Source of the DNA: Candidatus Viadribacter manganicus
GTDB taxonomy: Bacteria > Pseudomonadota > Alphaproteobacteria > Caulobacterales > Aquidulcibacteraceae
NCBI RefSeq assembly: GCF_001679665.1
Contig: NZ_CP013244.1
Coordinates: forward strand, 806,001 to 870,000
Direction: 5' to 3'
DNA length: 64,000 nt
Position numbers and translations under genes: made by a program. The notes under the pieces are model-generated. The model had not been told where the DNA came from. It did not search any database and was given only the letters and a program-made list of their open reading frames with translations. Below, one piece after another: positions 1 through 8,365 of this stretch. Each line of letters opens with the position of its first letter. The first letter of the stretch is position 1.

Positions 1-785
1 GAGAGCGCCGCCGCAACGAGCGGCTGCATCCACAACAGCACCGTCGATACGACAATCGGTAGGCGTCCAACGCCGTAGGCGATGAGCCCCTGCCCGCCGA
101 CTTGCACCCAAAGCCCAAGTCCAATCACCAAGGCCCAGCCGAACCAGGTTTGCGGCAACAGCACTTCACCCAGCGCAAGACTCATCGCGCCCGCCACACA
201 TGCGGCGGCGAGCGTGGCCCAGAACATCACGGCGCCAACGCTCACGGTTTTGCCCATCGCCCGCACGACCATCAGGTAGCCGGCGTAGAACACCGCGCCG
301 AGCAGAGAGAGCAAATCCCCAAGCCAGCCGTGTTCGGCCGCGGCGGGTCCGCTGCCGGACTGCGCGCGCGCCAAGGCAAGCGTGACAGCGCCCACCAGGG
401 CCACCGCGCCGCCCGCCAAGATCGCCGGACTGAGGCGCTCCTTCAGCCATAACCAGCCGAACAAGGCGGCAAAAACCGGGGTAAGGTTCACTAGAAGGGT
501 GGCGTTGGTAATGGTGGTGAGATTGAGCGCCACCGCCCAAAGTGAAATCTCAAGGCCAAACAGCGCGCCGCCGAGCACAAGCCAGAGAGTCTGGGTCCGG
601 GAGGGAATCGGTCGGCTCATCGCCGCCCAGACCGCGAGAATCGGCAGCGCAAATAAGAATCGCCAGAAGTTGGTGGCGTTCGGACCCACCTCGGAGAGCC
701 GAATGGCGATCGGCGCGAGCCCGATCAAGGACGCACCCGTTAACGCCGCCAGCGCCGCTTTTCCCCGCCCGTCATGTCCGCTCAT
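1..785 (-). CDS. EamA/DMT-family permease (3' end cut by window)
   Basis: Inner-membrane permease of the drug/metabolite transporter superfamily; the substrate cannot be inferred. Reading the minus strand from the ATG at 785 gives an open frame of about 261 codons running off the left edge. It begins MSGHDGRGKAALAAL and alternates hydrophobic helices with short polar loops, two EamA units in order, with about eight or nine of the usual ten segments visible. A typical inter-helix stretch is NATLLVNLTPVFAALFGWLW. The terminus lies outside the window. It is divergent from nrdA. Family assignment is good from the helix pattern; substrate is unknown. Confidence 0.85.
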   Translation of the reverse strand, partial: MSGHDGRGKAALAALTGASLIGLAPIAIRLSEVGPNATNFWRFLFALPILAVWAAMSRPIPSRTQTLWLVLGGALFGLEISLWAVALNLTTITNATLLVNLTPVFAALFGWLWLKERLSPAILAGGAVALVGAVTLALARAQSGSGPAAAEHGWLGDLLSLLGAVFYAGYLMVVRAMGKTVSVGAVMFWATLAAACVAGAMSLALGEVLLPQTWFGWALVIGLGLWVQVGGQGLIAYGVGRLPIVVSTVLLWMQPLVAAAL

Positions 786-966
786 TTGCCTGAAAAACGC
801 CGGATTTCGTTAAGGTGCAAGGCCATTTTGACGGTATGAAAATGCCGTCATTCTGAACCTCTTGCGTTAACGAACGAAGCGCTTCCTGACTGTGTGTTCA
901 CAGATTCGACACGCGAAAATTGGCTGCGGGGCCGCTTCGCCATTGACCTCGAATTAACCGGTGGCA

Positions 967-1013
967 TCACTACATATAGGTACGGTTCGGCGTCACCCCA
1001 CAAGGTTATGTGG
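967..1013 (+). promoter_or_regulatory. Two NrdR-like boxes upstream of nrdA
   Basis: Two imperfect matches to the NrdR consensus acaCwAtATaTwGtgt lie at 967-982 (TCACTACATATAGGTA) and 998-1013 (CCACAAGGTTATGTGG). Their starts are 31 bp apart, the three-helical-turn spacing typical of paired NrdR boxes. They sit about 55-100 bp before the nrdA start. GATTC (903-907) and GAGTC (1028-1032), the CcrM methylation motif GANTC, flank them. Each box is individually weak (about 10-11 of 16 positions); spacing and location make the call. Confidence 0.5.
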
Positions 1014-1066
1014 TTTGGGCCAGAGCCGAGTCGAGTTAACACAGACCTAAATTCGGGGGCGCGAAC

Positions 1067-2944
1067 ATGCAGGCACGGGCGGAAAAAGCGGGGGTTCACC
1101 GCATGGGCGAGATCCATCGCGGCAAACCCAAACCCCTGCGCCCGCTCAAGGTCGTCGAGAAGGTCGTTACGGATCCGAGCCGCGATGCGCTACTGACGGA
1201 GTTCGGCAAGACGACGCTCACCGATCGCTATCTGCTTCCCGGCGAGTCCTATCAGGACATGTTCGCGCGCGTTGCAACGGCGTTCGCCGATGACATCGGC
1301 CACGCGCAACGCATCTACGATTACATCTCGAAGCTCTGGTTCATGCCGGCGACGCCGGTGCTCTCGAACGGCGGCGCCGAGCGCGGCCTGCCGATCTCGT
1401 GCTTCTTGAATGCTGTCGGTGACTCACTCGACGGCATCATGGACACCTGGAACGAGAACGTGTGGCTCGCCTCCAACGGCGGCGGCATCGGCACTTATTG
1501 GGGCGGCGTTCGTTCCATCGGCGAAAAGGTCGGTCAGAACGGTCAGACGTCCGGCATCATTCCGTTCATTCGCGTGATGGACTCGCTGACGCTCGCAATC
1601 AGCCAAGGTTCGCTGCGCCGCGGTTCAGCTGCGGTTTACTTGGACATCCACCACCCAGAAATCGAGGAATTCCTCGAAATCCGGAAGCCGGCTGGCGACT
1701 TCAACCGCAAGAGCTTGAACCTGCACCACGGGCTCAACCTCACCGACGAATTCATGATCGCTGTGCGTGACGATCTTCCGTTCGCGCTGCGCTCACCAAA
1801 GAACCAAGAGCCACTGAAGCACGTGAATGCGCGCAAGCTCTGGCAGAAGATCCTCGAACTGCGCCTGCAAACGGGCGAGCCCTACATCGTCTTCTCGGAC
1901 ACCGTGAACAAATCGATGCCGGCGCACCAGAAGAAGCTGGGCCTCAAGGTTCGCCAATCGAACTTGTGCTCGGAAATCATGCTGCACACCGGCATGGATC
2001 ATAACGGCCGCGAGCGCACCGCCGTCTGCTGCCTCTCATCCCTGAACGCGGAGACGTTCTTGGAGTGGGAGAAGGAAGAAGGCTTCATGGAAGATATCTT
2101 CCGTTTCCTGGACAACGTGCTGCAAGACTTCATCGAGCGGGCGCCCCCGGAAATGGAACGCGCGGTCTATGCTGCTATGCGCGAACGCTCGGTCGGCTTG
2201 GGCCTCATGGGCTTCCACTCCTTCCTGCAGCGCCAAGGCGTGTCGATGGAATCGGCAATGGCGAAGGTCTGGAACAACAAGATCTTCCGTCACATCCGCC
2301 GCGGCGCAGACGCATCTTCGGTGAAGCTCGCTCAAGAACGCGGCGCTTGCCCGGATGCGGCCGAGAACAACGTCATGGCGCGCTTCTCGCACAAGCTCGC
2401 GATTGCACCGACGGCGTCGATCTCGATCATTTGCGGCGGCACCTCGGCCGGCATCGAACCGATCCCGGCAAACATCTACACCCACAAGACGCTCTCGGGA
2501 TCATTCGCGGTGAAGAACCCCTATCTTGAGCAATTGCTCGAAGAGAAGGGAAAGAACACGGAAGCTGTCTGGTCCTCGATCCTGAAGAACGAAGGCTCGG
2601 TCCAGCATCTCGATTGCTTGAGCGAGGACGAAAAGAACATCTTCAAGACAGCATTCGAAATCGATCAACGCTGGATCGTGGAACTCGCCGCCGATCGCAC
2701 GCCGCTGATCTGCCAAGCGCAGTCGCTGAACATCTTCATCCCGGGTGATGTCGATAAGTGGGATCTCCACATGCTTCACTGGATGGCGTGGGAGCGCGGC
2801 GTGAAGAGCCTCTACTACTGCCGCTCGAAGTCAGTGCAGCGCGCGGGCTTTGCCGGCGACGAAGGCAAAGCCGAAGGCGCAATCGAAGCGCCGACGATGC
2901 CAGCTGAAAAGACCGATTACGAAGAATGCTTGGCGTGCCAATAG
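1067..2944 (+). CDS. nrdA: Ribonucleoside-diphosphate reductase, alpha subunit
   Basis: Catalytic subunit of class I ribonucleotide reductase, which reduces ribonucleoside diphosphates to deoxy forms with a radical-carrying NrdB partner. The 625-residue protein has the radical-site triad N299-L-C301-S-E303, the redox cysteine C112 (in PISCFLNAVG), the barrel stretch PTASISIICGGTSAGIEPIP, and the C-terminal shuttle pair C621-L-A-C624. No clear ATP-cone is visible at the N-terminus, so it is the short NrdA type. Start 1067 follows a G-rich GGGGGCG; an ATG at 1103 is the alternative. No nrdB lies nearby, so the partner must be encoded elsewhere. Paired NrdR-like boxes upstream suggest dATP/ATP-dependent repression; a strong terminator follows. 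Confidence 0.95.
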   Translation: MQARAEKAGVHRMGEIHRGKPKPLRPLKVVEKVVTDPSRDALLTEFGKTTLTDRYLLPGESYQDMFARVATAFADDIGHAQRIYDYISKLWFMPATPVLSNGGAERGLPISCFLNAVGDSLDGIMDTWNENVWLASNGGGIGTYWGGVRSIGEKVGQNGQTSGIIPFIRVMDSLTLAISQGSLRRGSAAVYLDIHHPEIEEFLEIRKPAGDFNRKSLNLHHGLNLTDEFMIAVRDDLPFALRSPKNQEPLKHVNARKLWQKILELRLQTGEPYIVFSDTVNKSMPAHQKKLGLKVRQSNLCSEIMLHTGMDHNGRERTAVCCLSSLNAETFLEWEKEEGFMEDIFRFLDNVLQDFIERAPPEMERAVYAAMRERSVGLGLMGFHSFLQRQGVSMESAMAKVWNNKIFRHIRRGADASSVKLAQERGACPDAAENNVMARFSHKLAIAPTASISIICGGTSAGIEPIPANIYTHKTLSGSFAVKNPYLEQLLEEKGKNTEAVWSSILKNEGSVQHLDCLSEDEKNIFKTAFEIDQRWIVELAADRTPLICQAQSLNIFIPGDVDKWDLHMLHWMAWERGVKSLYYCRSKSVQRAGFAGDEGKAEGAIEAPTMPAEKTDYEECLACQ

Positions 2945-2973
2945 CGCGCTGATCTGGTTGGACAGGAATAACT

Positions 2974-3006
2974 GGGCGCTGAGAGCAATCTCAGCGCCCT
3001 TCTCTT
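2974..3006 (+). terminator. Rho-independent terminator of nrdA
   Basis: A perfect 11-bp stem (GGGCGCTGAGA / TCTCAGCGCCC) with a GCAA tetraloop is followed by TTCTCTT. It lies 29 nt after the nrdA stop and abuts the stop of the convergent gene. Confidence 0.85.
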
Positions 3007-3820
3007 ATGGCTGGTAGCTGGCCTGACGCACGGCACGCGCTGACGGCGGCTCGAAACCGGCATGCCCGACCTGCACTGGCGGCTCAAAGAGGCGCTCCTG
3101 GTCAATGGGCGCCGCATCTTCCAAGCCGATCGCTTCAACCGAGGCGTGGGTAAGGCTTACGCCGCCCGTATCGACAACATGAACCTTAGGCTGAGGCGCG
3201 GTTGTGAAGCTTTGCGCCGCCGTGATCAAAAGCGATCCAGCCGTCAGCGTCACCACGGCGAATACCAAAGCCGCGTGTGCGCGTTTATCACACGTGCGGC
3301 GTAGCCTGCGAAAGTCACGGCGCGGCGAAGGCGCGCCAAACTTGGTCTGAATGACTTCATCTTGAACGGGTTTCAGCGGCCCTGCTGGCGCCGGCAGCGC
3401 CAACATCTGAAGCGGAGCATCAGCGAACTCGGCGTCATCGTGGATTGGCCGTGAAGGCAGCGCGATCACGCGCGGACGCGCTGGCGCGGTCACGTCGGCC
3501 GCAACCTCGAACAGTCTCTCAAGACCGATTGCGCCAATTCCATCCCAAGCTGAGAGATCTACGGCGGGGGCGCGCGCGACATCTTCGCCGCGCGGCAAAG
3601 CCGCCAAGCTGGCAACGACCGCGCCGCCGCGTTCCAGCGCCCGCTCGGCAGCTTCCTGGAACGCTTCTGAACGCGCCGCGGCGCGCGACCAAACAATAAC
3701 GCACAGCGCTGCGCTGCTCGCGTTTCCGCTAATTTGATAGCCGGCCTCATCAAAGGCCTCTGCCAGCGCTTCTAGGTCGCTCGCGTCCTCACGGACGAAC
3801 ACAAAAGCCACGCCCACCAT
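3005..3820 (-). CDS. Membrane-anchored protein with a shortened TIR-like domain
   Basis: No close family is recognised. From the ATG at 3820 the N-terminal ~100 residues follow the TIR_2 pattern: MVGVAFVFVREDASDLEAL (strand A and helix A), then CVIVWSRAAARSEAFQEA (the VVVxWS strand and following helix), then VDLSAWDG, which in TIR_2 proteins precedes the last helix. Only about ten residues separate AGY from CVIVWS, so the usual central B-strand/BB-loop region is missing. A single membrane helix (AALVFAVVTLTAGSLLITA) lies about two-thirds along, followed by a charged tail. The frame stays open to a GTG at 4021, but the upstream part has poorer codon bias and 3820 has GGGG in front. It could be a signalling or scaffold protein; enzyme activity is doubtful. 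Confidence 0.6.
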   Translation of the reverse strand: MVGVAFVFVREDASDLEALAEAFDEAGYQISGNASSAALCVIVWSRAAARSEAFQEAAERALERGGAVVASLAALPRGEDVARAPAVDLSAWDGIGAIGLERLFEVAADVTAPARPRVIALPSRPIHDDAEFADAPLQMLALPAPAGPLKPVQDEVIQTKFGAPSPRRDFRRLRRTCDKRAHAALVFAVVTLTAGSLLITAAQSFTTAPQPKVHVVDTGGVSLTHASVEAIGLEDAAPIDQERLFEPPVQVGHAGFEPPSARAVRQASYQP

Positions 3821-4095
3821 GACGCGCCCCACTTTTTTGCCAGCCAAACTGGTCGGGATAAGAATGCAGGTCGCGGCATCAGCTGCGCCTACGCGACAAT
3901 AACCGGGAAGGCGAAATTCAGTTCCGTCCCGCGCCAGGAGATTTTTCTCAAAGCGCACAAGCGGCGCGCAAATCGCCGCCATCCCCCTGCTGCGCGCAGC
4001 TTTCTGGGCGACCGGTATCACTCGAACACCGAGATCTGATTTTCACATTCATCCCTAACTCAAGAACGCGGTGCGCATCTTTGCGTTGGGGAGAC

Positions 4096-4266
4096 ATGAT
4101 GAAGCTGGCCGCCTCCGCAATCGCCACAGCCTTCTCGCTGGTGATGCTTGGCGGCTCCGCTGTCGCAACGATGCGCAGCGAAGAAGCCCAACCACAAATC
4201 ACGCGCATCGAGCAGACGGCGCCGCATGAGCGCATGCGCTTCGCGCCAATGCGCCATTCAATATGA
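4096..4266 (+). CDS. Small exported peptide, unknown function
   Basis: A 56-residue frame starts at tandem ATG codons (4096, 4099) preceded by TGGGGAGA at good ribosome-binding spacing. It begins MMKLAASAIATAFSLVML, a credible signal peptide with probable cleavage near GGSAVA, leaving a short polar peptide rich in R, M and Q. No family recognised. It is divergent from the TIR-like gene. The 156 nt that follow, up to the oxidase gene, hold nothing I can identify. Confidence 0.5.
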   Translation: MMKLAASAIATAFSLVMLGGSAVATMRSEEAQPQITRIEQTAPHERMRFAPMRHSI

Positions 4267-4422
4267 ACACCTTTCTCTCGACCGGCAGCCAGCGGCCATG
4301 GAATGCGAGCACGCCAACTGGGTGGCGCAGCGTTGGGGTGTACGGGTGATGCAGAAGACTGGCGCTGGACTCGTCGAGCCCATTGCAGCTGCTGAAGGCC
4401 GACGCGTGCTTTTTATGCTGCT

Positions 4423-5556
4423 CTAGGGTCGCATCGCATCAAAGACCGCCTTGTGACGCGCAATGATGCGGGCGATGCGCTCTGGGTCAGGCTCAAGCGA
4501 CCACTCACCATGCTCGAAGGTCCCACCAAGCACGATGCCGTCGCGCCGCCCGAACATGTACCCGTCATTCCCGATCGTGTTGTAATTCACTTCAGGCTGC
4601 GGAAGCAGGATCGCCAGCTGTCCACGCACCGGCTCAAGCTCGGTGTCTCCGAACAAGCGCCCGGCGCCGAGGCCGGTGCAGTTGAAGACAGTTTGCTCCG
4701 GCAATGCGCGCACCTGCGCGACGTCGGCAAATTCGCGAACGACGATCTCCCCGCCAGCCTGCCGCACATCAAGCTCCATGCGTCGCAGGTAGAGCGGCGT
4801 TTCGATCATCATCGTATCGAACTGCCGCACGAACGGACGCGGGAAGTTGTGCTCATCGAAAGCCAAATCACGCTGGTTCACCACTAGGCGATGCATGAGT
4901 TCATCTTCGCCTGCGGGGTAATCGGTGATTGGCGTGTTGGAGAGATTGTAGTTCGTCTCCCACGCAACGCCGTAATTGTCGCCGACGAGGGACTGGTAAC
5001 GGCGGAACGCAAAGCTGGCGGCGGCAAAGTGCTGCTCAAGAAACGCGGGCGTCACGTGGTCAGAACGGAACACCGAAGCCGGCCACCATTGCGCGCCAGC
5101 GACGTTCGACGTGGTGTTGGGCGGCAAATCCTTCGCATAAATGCGCACGCGCGCGCCGCGCTCTTGCAACAAGCGCGCGGTCGCCAACCCCACAGCTCCG
5201 CATCCCAGCACGGCGACATCCGGCTTCGAGGCGTCGTAGCCGAGATCCACCGCAAGCTTGGCCGTACCCCAAGACAGAGTTATGCCGCCGCCGCCGTGCC
5301 CGTAATTATGCACGAGCACTTTGTCCCCTAGCGCCTCGCGCTCGACGCGAAAACCGCTCGGCCGAAATGGACGCAAACCAACATCGATCCGGATCACCCG
5401 CTCGGGCGACGCCATCACAGGCGCCAGACGCACGGGACCCGTTCCAGGTGCAATCCGCAGATCGCGCATCAACCCGCCGCCGAGGCCGCGCGCCGTCGCG
5501 CACGAAGACGCCATGCCGGCGGCGCCAATCGCCAACAATGTTCGTCGTGAATGCAT
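4423..5556 (-). CDS. Tat-exported D-amino-acid-oxidase-like flavoprotein, circularly permuted
   Basis: FAD-dependent oxidoreductase of the DAO/D-amino-acid oxidase family, 377 residues, probably acting outside the cytoplasm. The N-terminus HSRRTLLAIGAAG is a twin-arginine signal. The segments GLRPFRPSGFRVERE (60-74) and HNYGHGGGGITLSWG (83-97), which in ordinary D-amino-acid oxidases form the C-terminal end, here precede the dinucleotide motif VAVLGCGAVG (114-123), normally at the N-terminus. The protein ends at DGIVLGGTFEHGEW plus a helix, the part that normally leads into GLRP. The domain order is therefore rotated. The substrate is likely a D-amino acid but is not shown. Divergent from the cation exporter. 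Confidence 0.85.
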   Translation of the reverse strand: MHSRRTLLAIGAAGMASSCATARGLGGGLMRDLRIAPGTGPVRLAPVMASPERVIRIDVGLRPFRPSGFRVEREALGDKVLVHNYGHGGGGITLSWGTAKLAVDLGYDASKPDVAVLGCGAVGLATARLLQERGARVRIYAKDLPPNTTSNVAGAQWWPASVFRSDHVTPAFLEQHFAAASFAFRRYQSLVGDNYGVAWETNYNLSNTPITDYPAGEDELMHRLVVNQRDLAFDEHNFPRPFVRQFDTMMIETPLYLRRMELDVRQAGGEIVVREFADVAQVRALPEQTVFNCTGLGAGRLFGDTELEPVRGQLAILLPQPEVNYNTIGNDGYMFGRRDGIVLGGTFEHGEWSLEPDPERIARIIARHKAVFDAMRP

Positions 5557-5643
5557 GATGTTATCTTATCCCCTCAGGCATCATGAGAATGCAGGCAGCG
5601 GCGGTGTCAATGCCGCCTTGCTGCTCGAGCGATTCCGCGCCAA

Positions 5644-6567
5644 ATGGCGAGCATGCACGGGCACCACGGACACGCGCACGATCACAGCCACGATCACGCT
5701 CATCACCACCCGGCGCCCTCCGGAAAACGTTATACCATCGCAATTGCGCTGAATTTGGGCTTTGTCCTGATCGAGGCGACGGCGGGGGTCGTCGCGAATT
5801 CCACGGCGCTGCTTTCCGATGCAACGCACAACCTCTCAGATGTGCTTGGGCTCGCACTGGCGGGCGGCGCAGCGTGGCTCGCGAAGCAGCGATCGGGAGA
5901 GCAAAGAACCTACGGCTACTCCAAAGCCACCGTGCTCGCGGCCTTGGCGAACGCGCTCGTACTCATGGTCGCGTGCGGCGGGTTGCTCTGGGAAGCTTCG
6001 ACGCGGCTTTTCGCGCCCGAACCGACGCAACCGCTTTTCATCATGGCCGTCGCTGCGGCCGGTGTCATCATCAACGGCGCGACGGCGATGCTGTTTATGG
6101 CCGGGCGCAAAGAGGATGTGAACGTGCGCGGGGCGTACATGCACATGCTCGCCGACGCGGGGGTTTCGGCCGCCGTCATCGTAGCTGGCGCGCTGATCTA
6201 TTTCACGGACCTCAATTGGATCGATCCGGCGATTTCCGTTGCGGTGGTGCTGTTGATCTTATGGGGCACGTGGGGTTTGTTGCGAGAATCGCTCGATCTG
6301 TCGCTCGACGCCGCACCGGCTCACATCGATGTCGCAAAGGTGCGCGCCTATCTCGCGGCGCAACCAGGGGTCACCGCCGTCCACGATCTTCACGTCTGGG
6401 CGATGGGGGCCACGAAACCTGCGCTGACGGCTCATCTCGTGCGTCCGGAGGGAAGCGACGATGCGTTCCTCGCCCAAGTATCCGACGGCATCACACACAC
6501 GTTCGGAATTTCGCACGTGACGCTACAAGTCGAACGCGCGCAGCGCGACGACTGCGAGCATTGCTAG
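5644..6567 (+). CDS. Cation diffusion facilitator family zinc/cadmium exporter
   Basis: Proton-coupled efflux of Zn(II), Cd(II) or related ions across the inner membrane. 307 residues, the normal size. A His-rich N-terminal tail (HGHHGHAHDHSHDHAHHH) is followed by six membrane helices. Metal-site motifs are SDATHNLSD in helix 2 and HMLADAGVSA in helix 5, and a ferredoxin-like cytosolic domain contains VHDLHVWAMG. The HxxxD pattern in helix 5 is that of Zn/Cd rather than Mn transporters. Starts at 5644 or 5653 are both possible. The 3' end overlaps nudC by four bases, convergently. Confidence 0.9.
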   Translation: MASMHGHHGHAHDHSHDHAHHHPAPSGKRYTIAIALNLGFVLIEATAGVVANSTALLSDATHNLSDVLGLALAGGAAWLAKQRSGEQRTYGYSKATVLAALANALVLMVACGGLLWEASTRLFAPEPTQPLFIMAVAAAGVIINGATAMLFMAGRKEDVNVRGAYMHMLADAGVSAAVIVAGALIYFTDLNWIDPAISVAVVLLILWGTWGLLRESLDLSLDAAPAHIDVAKVRAYLAAQPGVTAVHDLHVWAMGATKPALTAHLVRPEGSDDAFLAQVSDGITHTFGISHVTLQVERAQRDDCEHC

Positions 6568-7472
6568 CGTTCAGACCACGTTTTGAGGAGTTGGTGCGCA
6601 ATCGCGAATGACGGCGGCGCCCAACACTCTGGATGCTTGGCCGCGATCAGCAGCTTCGCCTCCTCGCGGGTGAACCAGCGCCCGCTTTCGAGTTCGGTGG
6701 TGTCGACGGTTTCCTTATCGTCTTCGACCTCGCACAGGACGCCGATCATCAACGAGTGCGGGAACGGCCAAGGCTGCGTGGAGTGCATCTCCACTTCCTT
6801 CACCTTGAGACCGGCCTCTTCCAAGGTTTCGCGCGCCACCGCCTCTTCGATCGCTTCGCCAGGCTCGATAAAGCCCGCGAGCGCTGAGTGCATGCCGCGA
6901 GGCCAGGGCTTCTGACGGCCAAGGAAGCACTTGTCGCCGAATGTCGGCACCATGATGCACACAGGGTCGACGCGCGGATAATGTTCGGCGGCGCAGGCGT
7001 CGCATTTGCGCACCCAGCCACCTTCAACGACACGCGATGGCGTGCCGCAATTGGCGCAGAAGCGATTGCGGCCATGCCATTCGAACAAGGCGCGCGCCGT
7101 GCCGACGATGGGGAGTTTGTCATATTCCAGGCGCGGCGCTGCTGGACGCAGTTCTTCGAAAAAGCCGAGATCACCAAGCTCAGCGGGATCGCCGATTTCA
7201 CAAGCGAAGTTCGGATCGCCGTTCTTATCAATGCCCAAAAAGATCAGCGGCAAATTCTTGTCCGCGTACAACTCGTAGACGTGTGTCGCGAGCCAACGCA
7301 GAAAGAGCTTGCCGCCGCTTTCATAGAGATATGGCCGTCCCTTGTTGAACGGCAGCAGGAGCGCCTGATCGTCCGCAAGCGCCTTCTTCAGCCACGCCTC
7401 GTCCTTGCGGTTGAGACTGGCGCGATCGAGCGGCGAGCGCGTGAACGCGTTCGGATTGTGTGGAAGCAGCAA
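6564..7472 (-). CDS. nudC: NAD(+) diphosphatase / NAD-capped RNA hydrolase
   Basis: Nudix hydrolase cleaving NAD(H) to NMN(H) plus AMP and removing NAD caps from RNA. The 302-residue protein has the NudC layout: an N-terminal domain, a zinc ribbon (FCANC and KCDAC pairs), the Nudix box GFIEPGEAIEEAVARETLEE running into AGL, and the NudC signature QPWPFPHSLM. The start is a TTG at 7472, with AAGG overlapping the stop codon of the upstream methyltransferase-like gene ten bases away, so the two are probably co-transcribed. Identification is firm. Confidence 0.93.
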   Translation of the reverse strand: MLLPHNPNAFTRSPLDRASLNRKDEAWLKKALADDQALLLPFNKGRPYLYESGGKLFLRWLATHVYELYADKNLPLIFLGIDKNGDPNFACEIGDPAELGDLGFFEELRPAAPRLEYDKLPIVGTARALFEWHGRNRFCANCGTPSRVVEGGWVRKCDACAAEHYPRVDPVCIMVPTFGDKCFLGRQKPWPRGMHSALAGFIEPGEAIEEAVARETLEEAGLKVKEVEMHSTQPWPFPHSLMIGVLCEVEDDKETVDTTELESGRWFTREEAKLLIAAKHPECWAPPSFAIAHQLLKTWSER

Positions 7473-7482
7473 GAGATGCGCC

Positions 7483-8256
7483 TTAATTGGCCGGCTTCAC
7501 AAGACGCAGCGCGAATTGGTCGGTGTGGCCGCGAATGTCGCTTTCGAACACACGCTCCGTGCGGTTGTCGGCAGGGTTACGCAGGACATCGGTTTCTTCT
7601 TGCAGCACGAAACCTGCAGCCGTGAGTTCGCGAATGACTTGTCCACGATCGATGCGGTGCAGAGATTCTGTGACGCCAACCGGGCTGCCGTCGACCGCCG
7701 CGTGATCGATGATCACCAGGACGCCGCCGGGCTTCAATGCCGCGAACATCTGCCGGTTCAGCGCCGGCACGTCGATGTTGAGCTGAGGCAGGAAGAAGTC
7801 GTGATAGATTTGCGAAATGAAGATCGCATCGAGCGGCTCATCGATCGTCCAGCCCTGATAGCCGGCGGTGAGGTGCGTGATGTTAGTGTAGGCCGGCGCC
7901 ACTGCCGCCATCGGGCGCGGACGCTCCGCAGTGCCCGGGCGATCAACGGCGTAAACACGGCCGGCGTCACCGGCGGCGACAGCGAACAGACGCGAGTAAT
8001 AACCACCGCCCGGGCCGATATCGGCGACGCGCCAACCGGGCTGCACGCCGGAGAACGCCAGGATCTCAGCCGGATGACGCAGGGCATCGCGGATGGTGTC
8101 CGCTTCGGGACGGCGCGGATCCGTGACGGCGGCAACGATTTGGGGCGAGGTCGCGGTTGGGAGCGCGGGCGCAGCCATCATCAGGCCAGGCACAGCGCCA
8201 CCGGCGCAAGCGCCGATGAAGAGCGCAACTCCAAGTCCAGCCAGCAATTTCCGCAT
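7483..8256 (-). CDS. Exported/lipoprotein methyltransferase homologue (copy 1)
   Basis: Class I SAM-methyltransferase fold carried on an export signal. MRKLLAGLGVALFIGAC gives a signal peptide with a possible lipobox ending at C17. Motif I is VADIGPGGGYYSRLFA, fairly intact, and the later strand LKPGGVLVIIDHA is typical. The C-terminal part reads LRNPADNRTERVFESDIRGH and is shared with the paralogue at 8797-9582. SAM is not known to be available outside the cytoplasm, so the activity is unclear. GGGAGAA precedes the ATG. It appears to be co-transcribed with nudC. No substrate can be inferred. Confidence 0.8.
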   Translation of the reverse strand: MRKLLAGLGVALFIGACAGGAVPGLMMAAPALPTATSPQIVAAVTDPRRPEADTIRDALRHPAEILAFSGVQPGWRVADIGPGGGYYSRLFAVAAGDAGRVYAVDRPGTAERPRPMAAVAPAYTNITHLTAGYQGWTIDEPLDAIFISQIYHDFFLPQLNIDVPALNRQMFAALKPGGVLVIIDHAAVDGSPVGVTESLHRIDRGQVIRELTAAGFVLQEETDVLRNPADNRTERVFESDIRGHTDQFALRLVKPAN

Positions 8257-8365
8257 GTCGTTCTCCCAGATCTGGCGGGCGGTTTAGCCCAGTCTGGGCG
8301 TCTTTGTCTCCCGCTTCGCGGTGAAGTGAACGATTGGAAACCGCTTGGCGTTACACTGGGCGGCC

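Noticed and set aside
786..1066. Cobalamin riboswitch upstream of the ribonucleotide reductase
   Set aside because: NrdA here is class I by its C-terminal Cys pair, and the leader lacks a recognisable B12-box. The palindromic sites fit NrdR better.
3005..3820. TIR-type defence module
   Set aside because: The domain is truncated, there is no STING, Argonaute, SIR2, ThsA-like or other partner nearby, and both neighbours are housekeeping or small exported genes.
5583..6611. 342-codon frame overlapping the cation exporter
   Set aside because: Same strand but shifted frame; it has no membrane helices and an Arg-rich composition, whereas the other frame is a clear CDF transporter.
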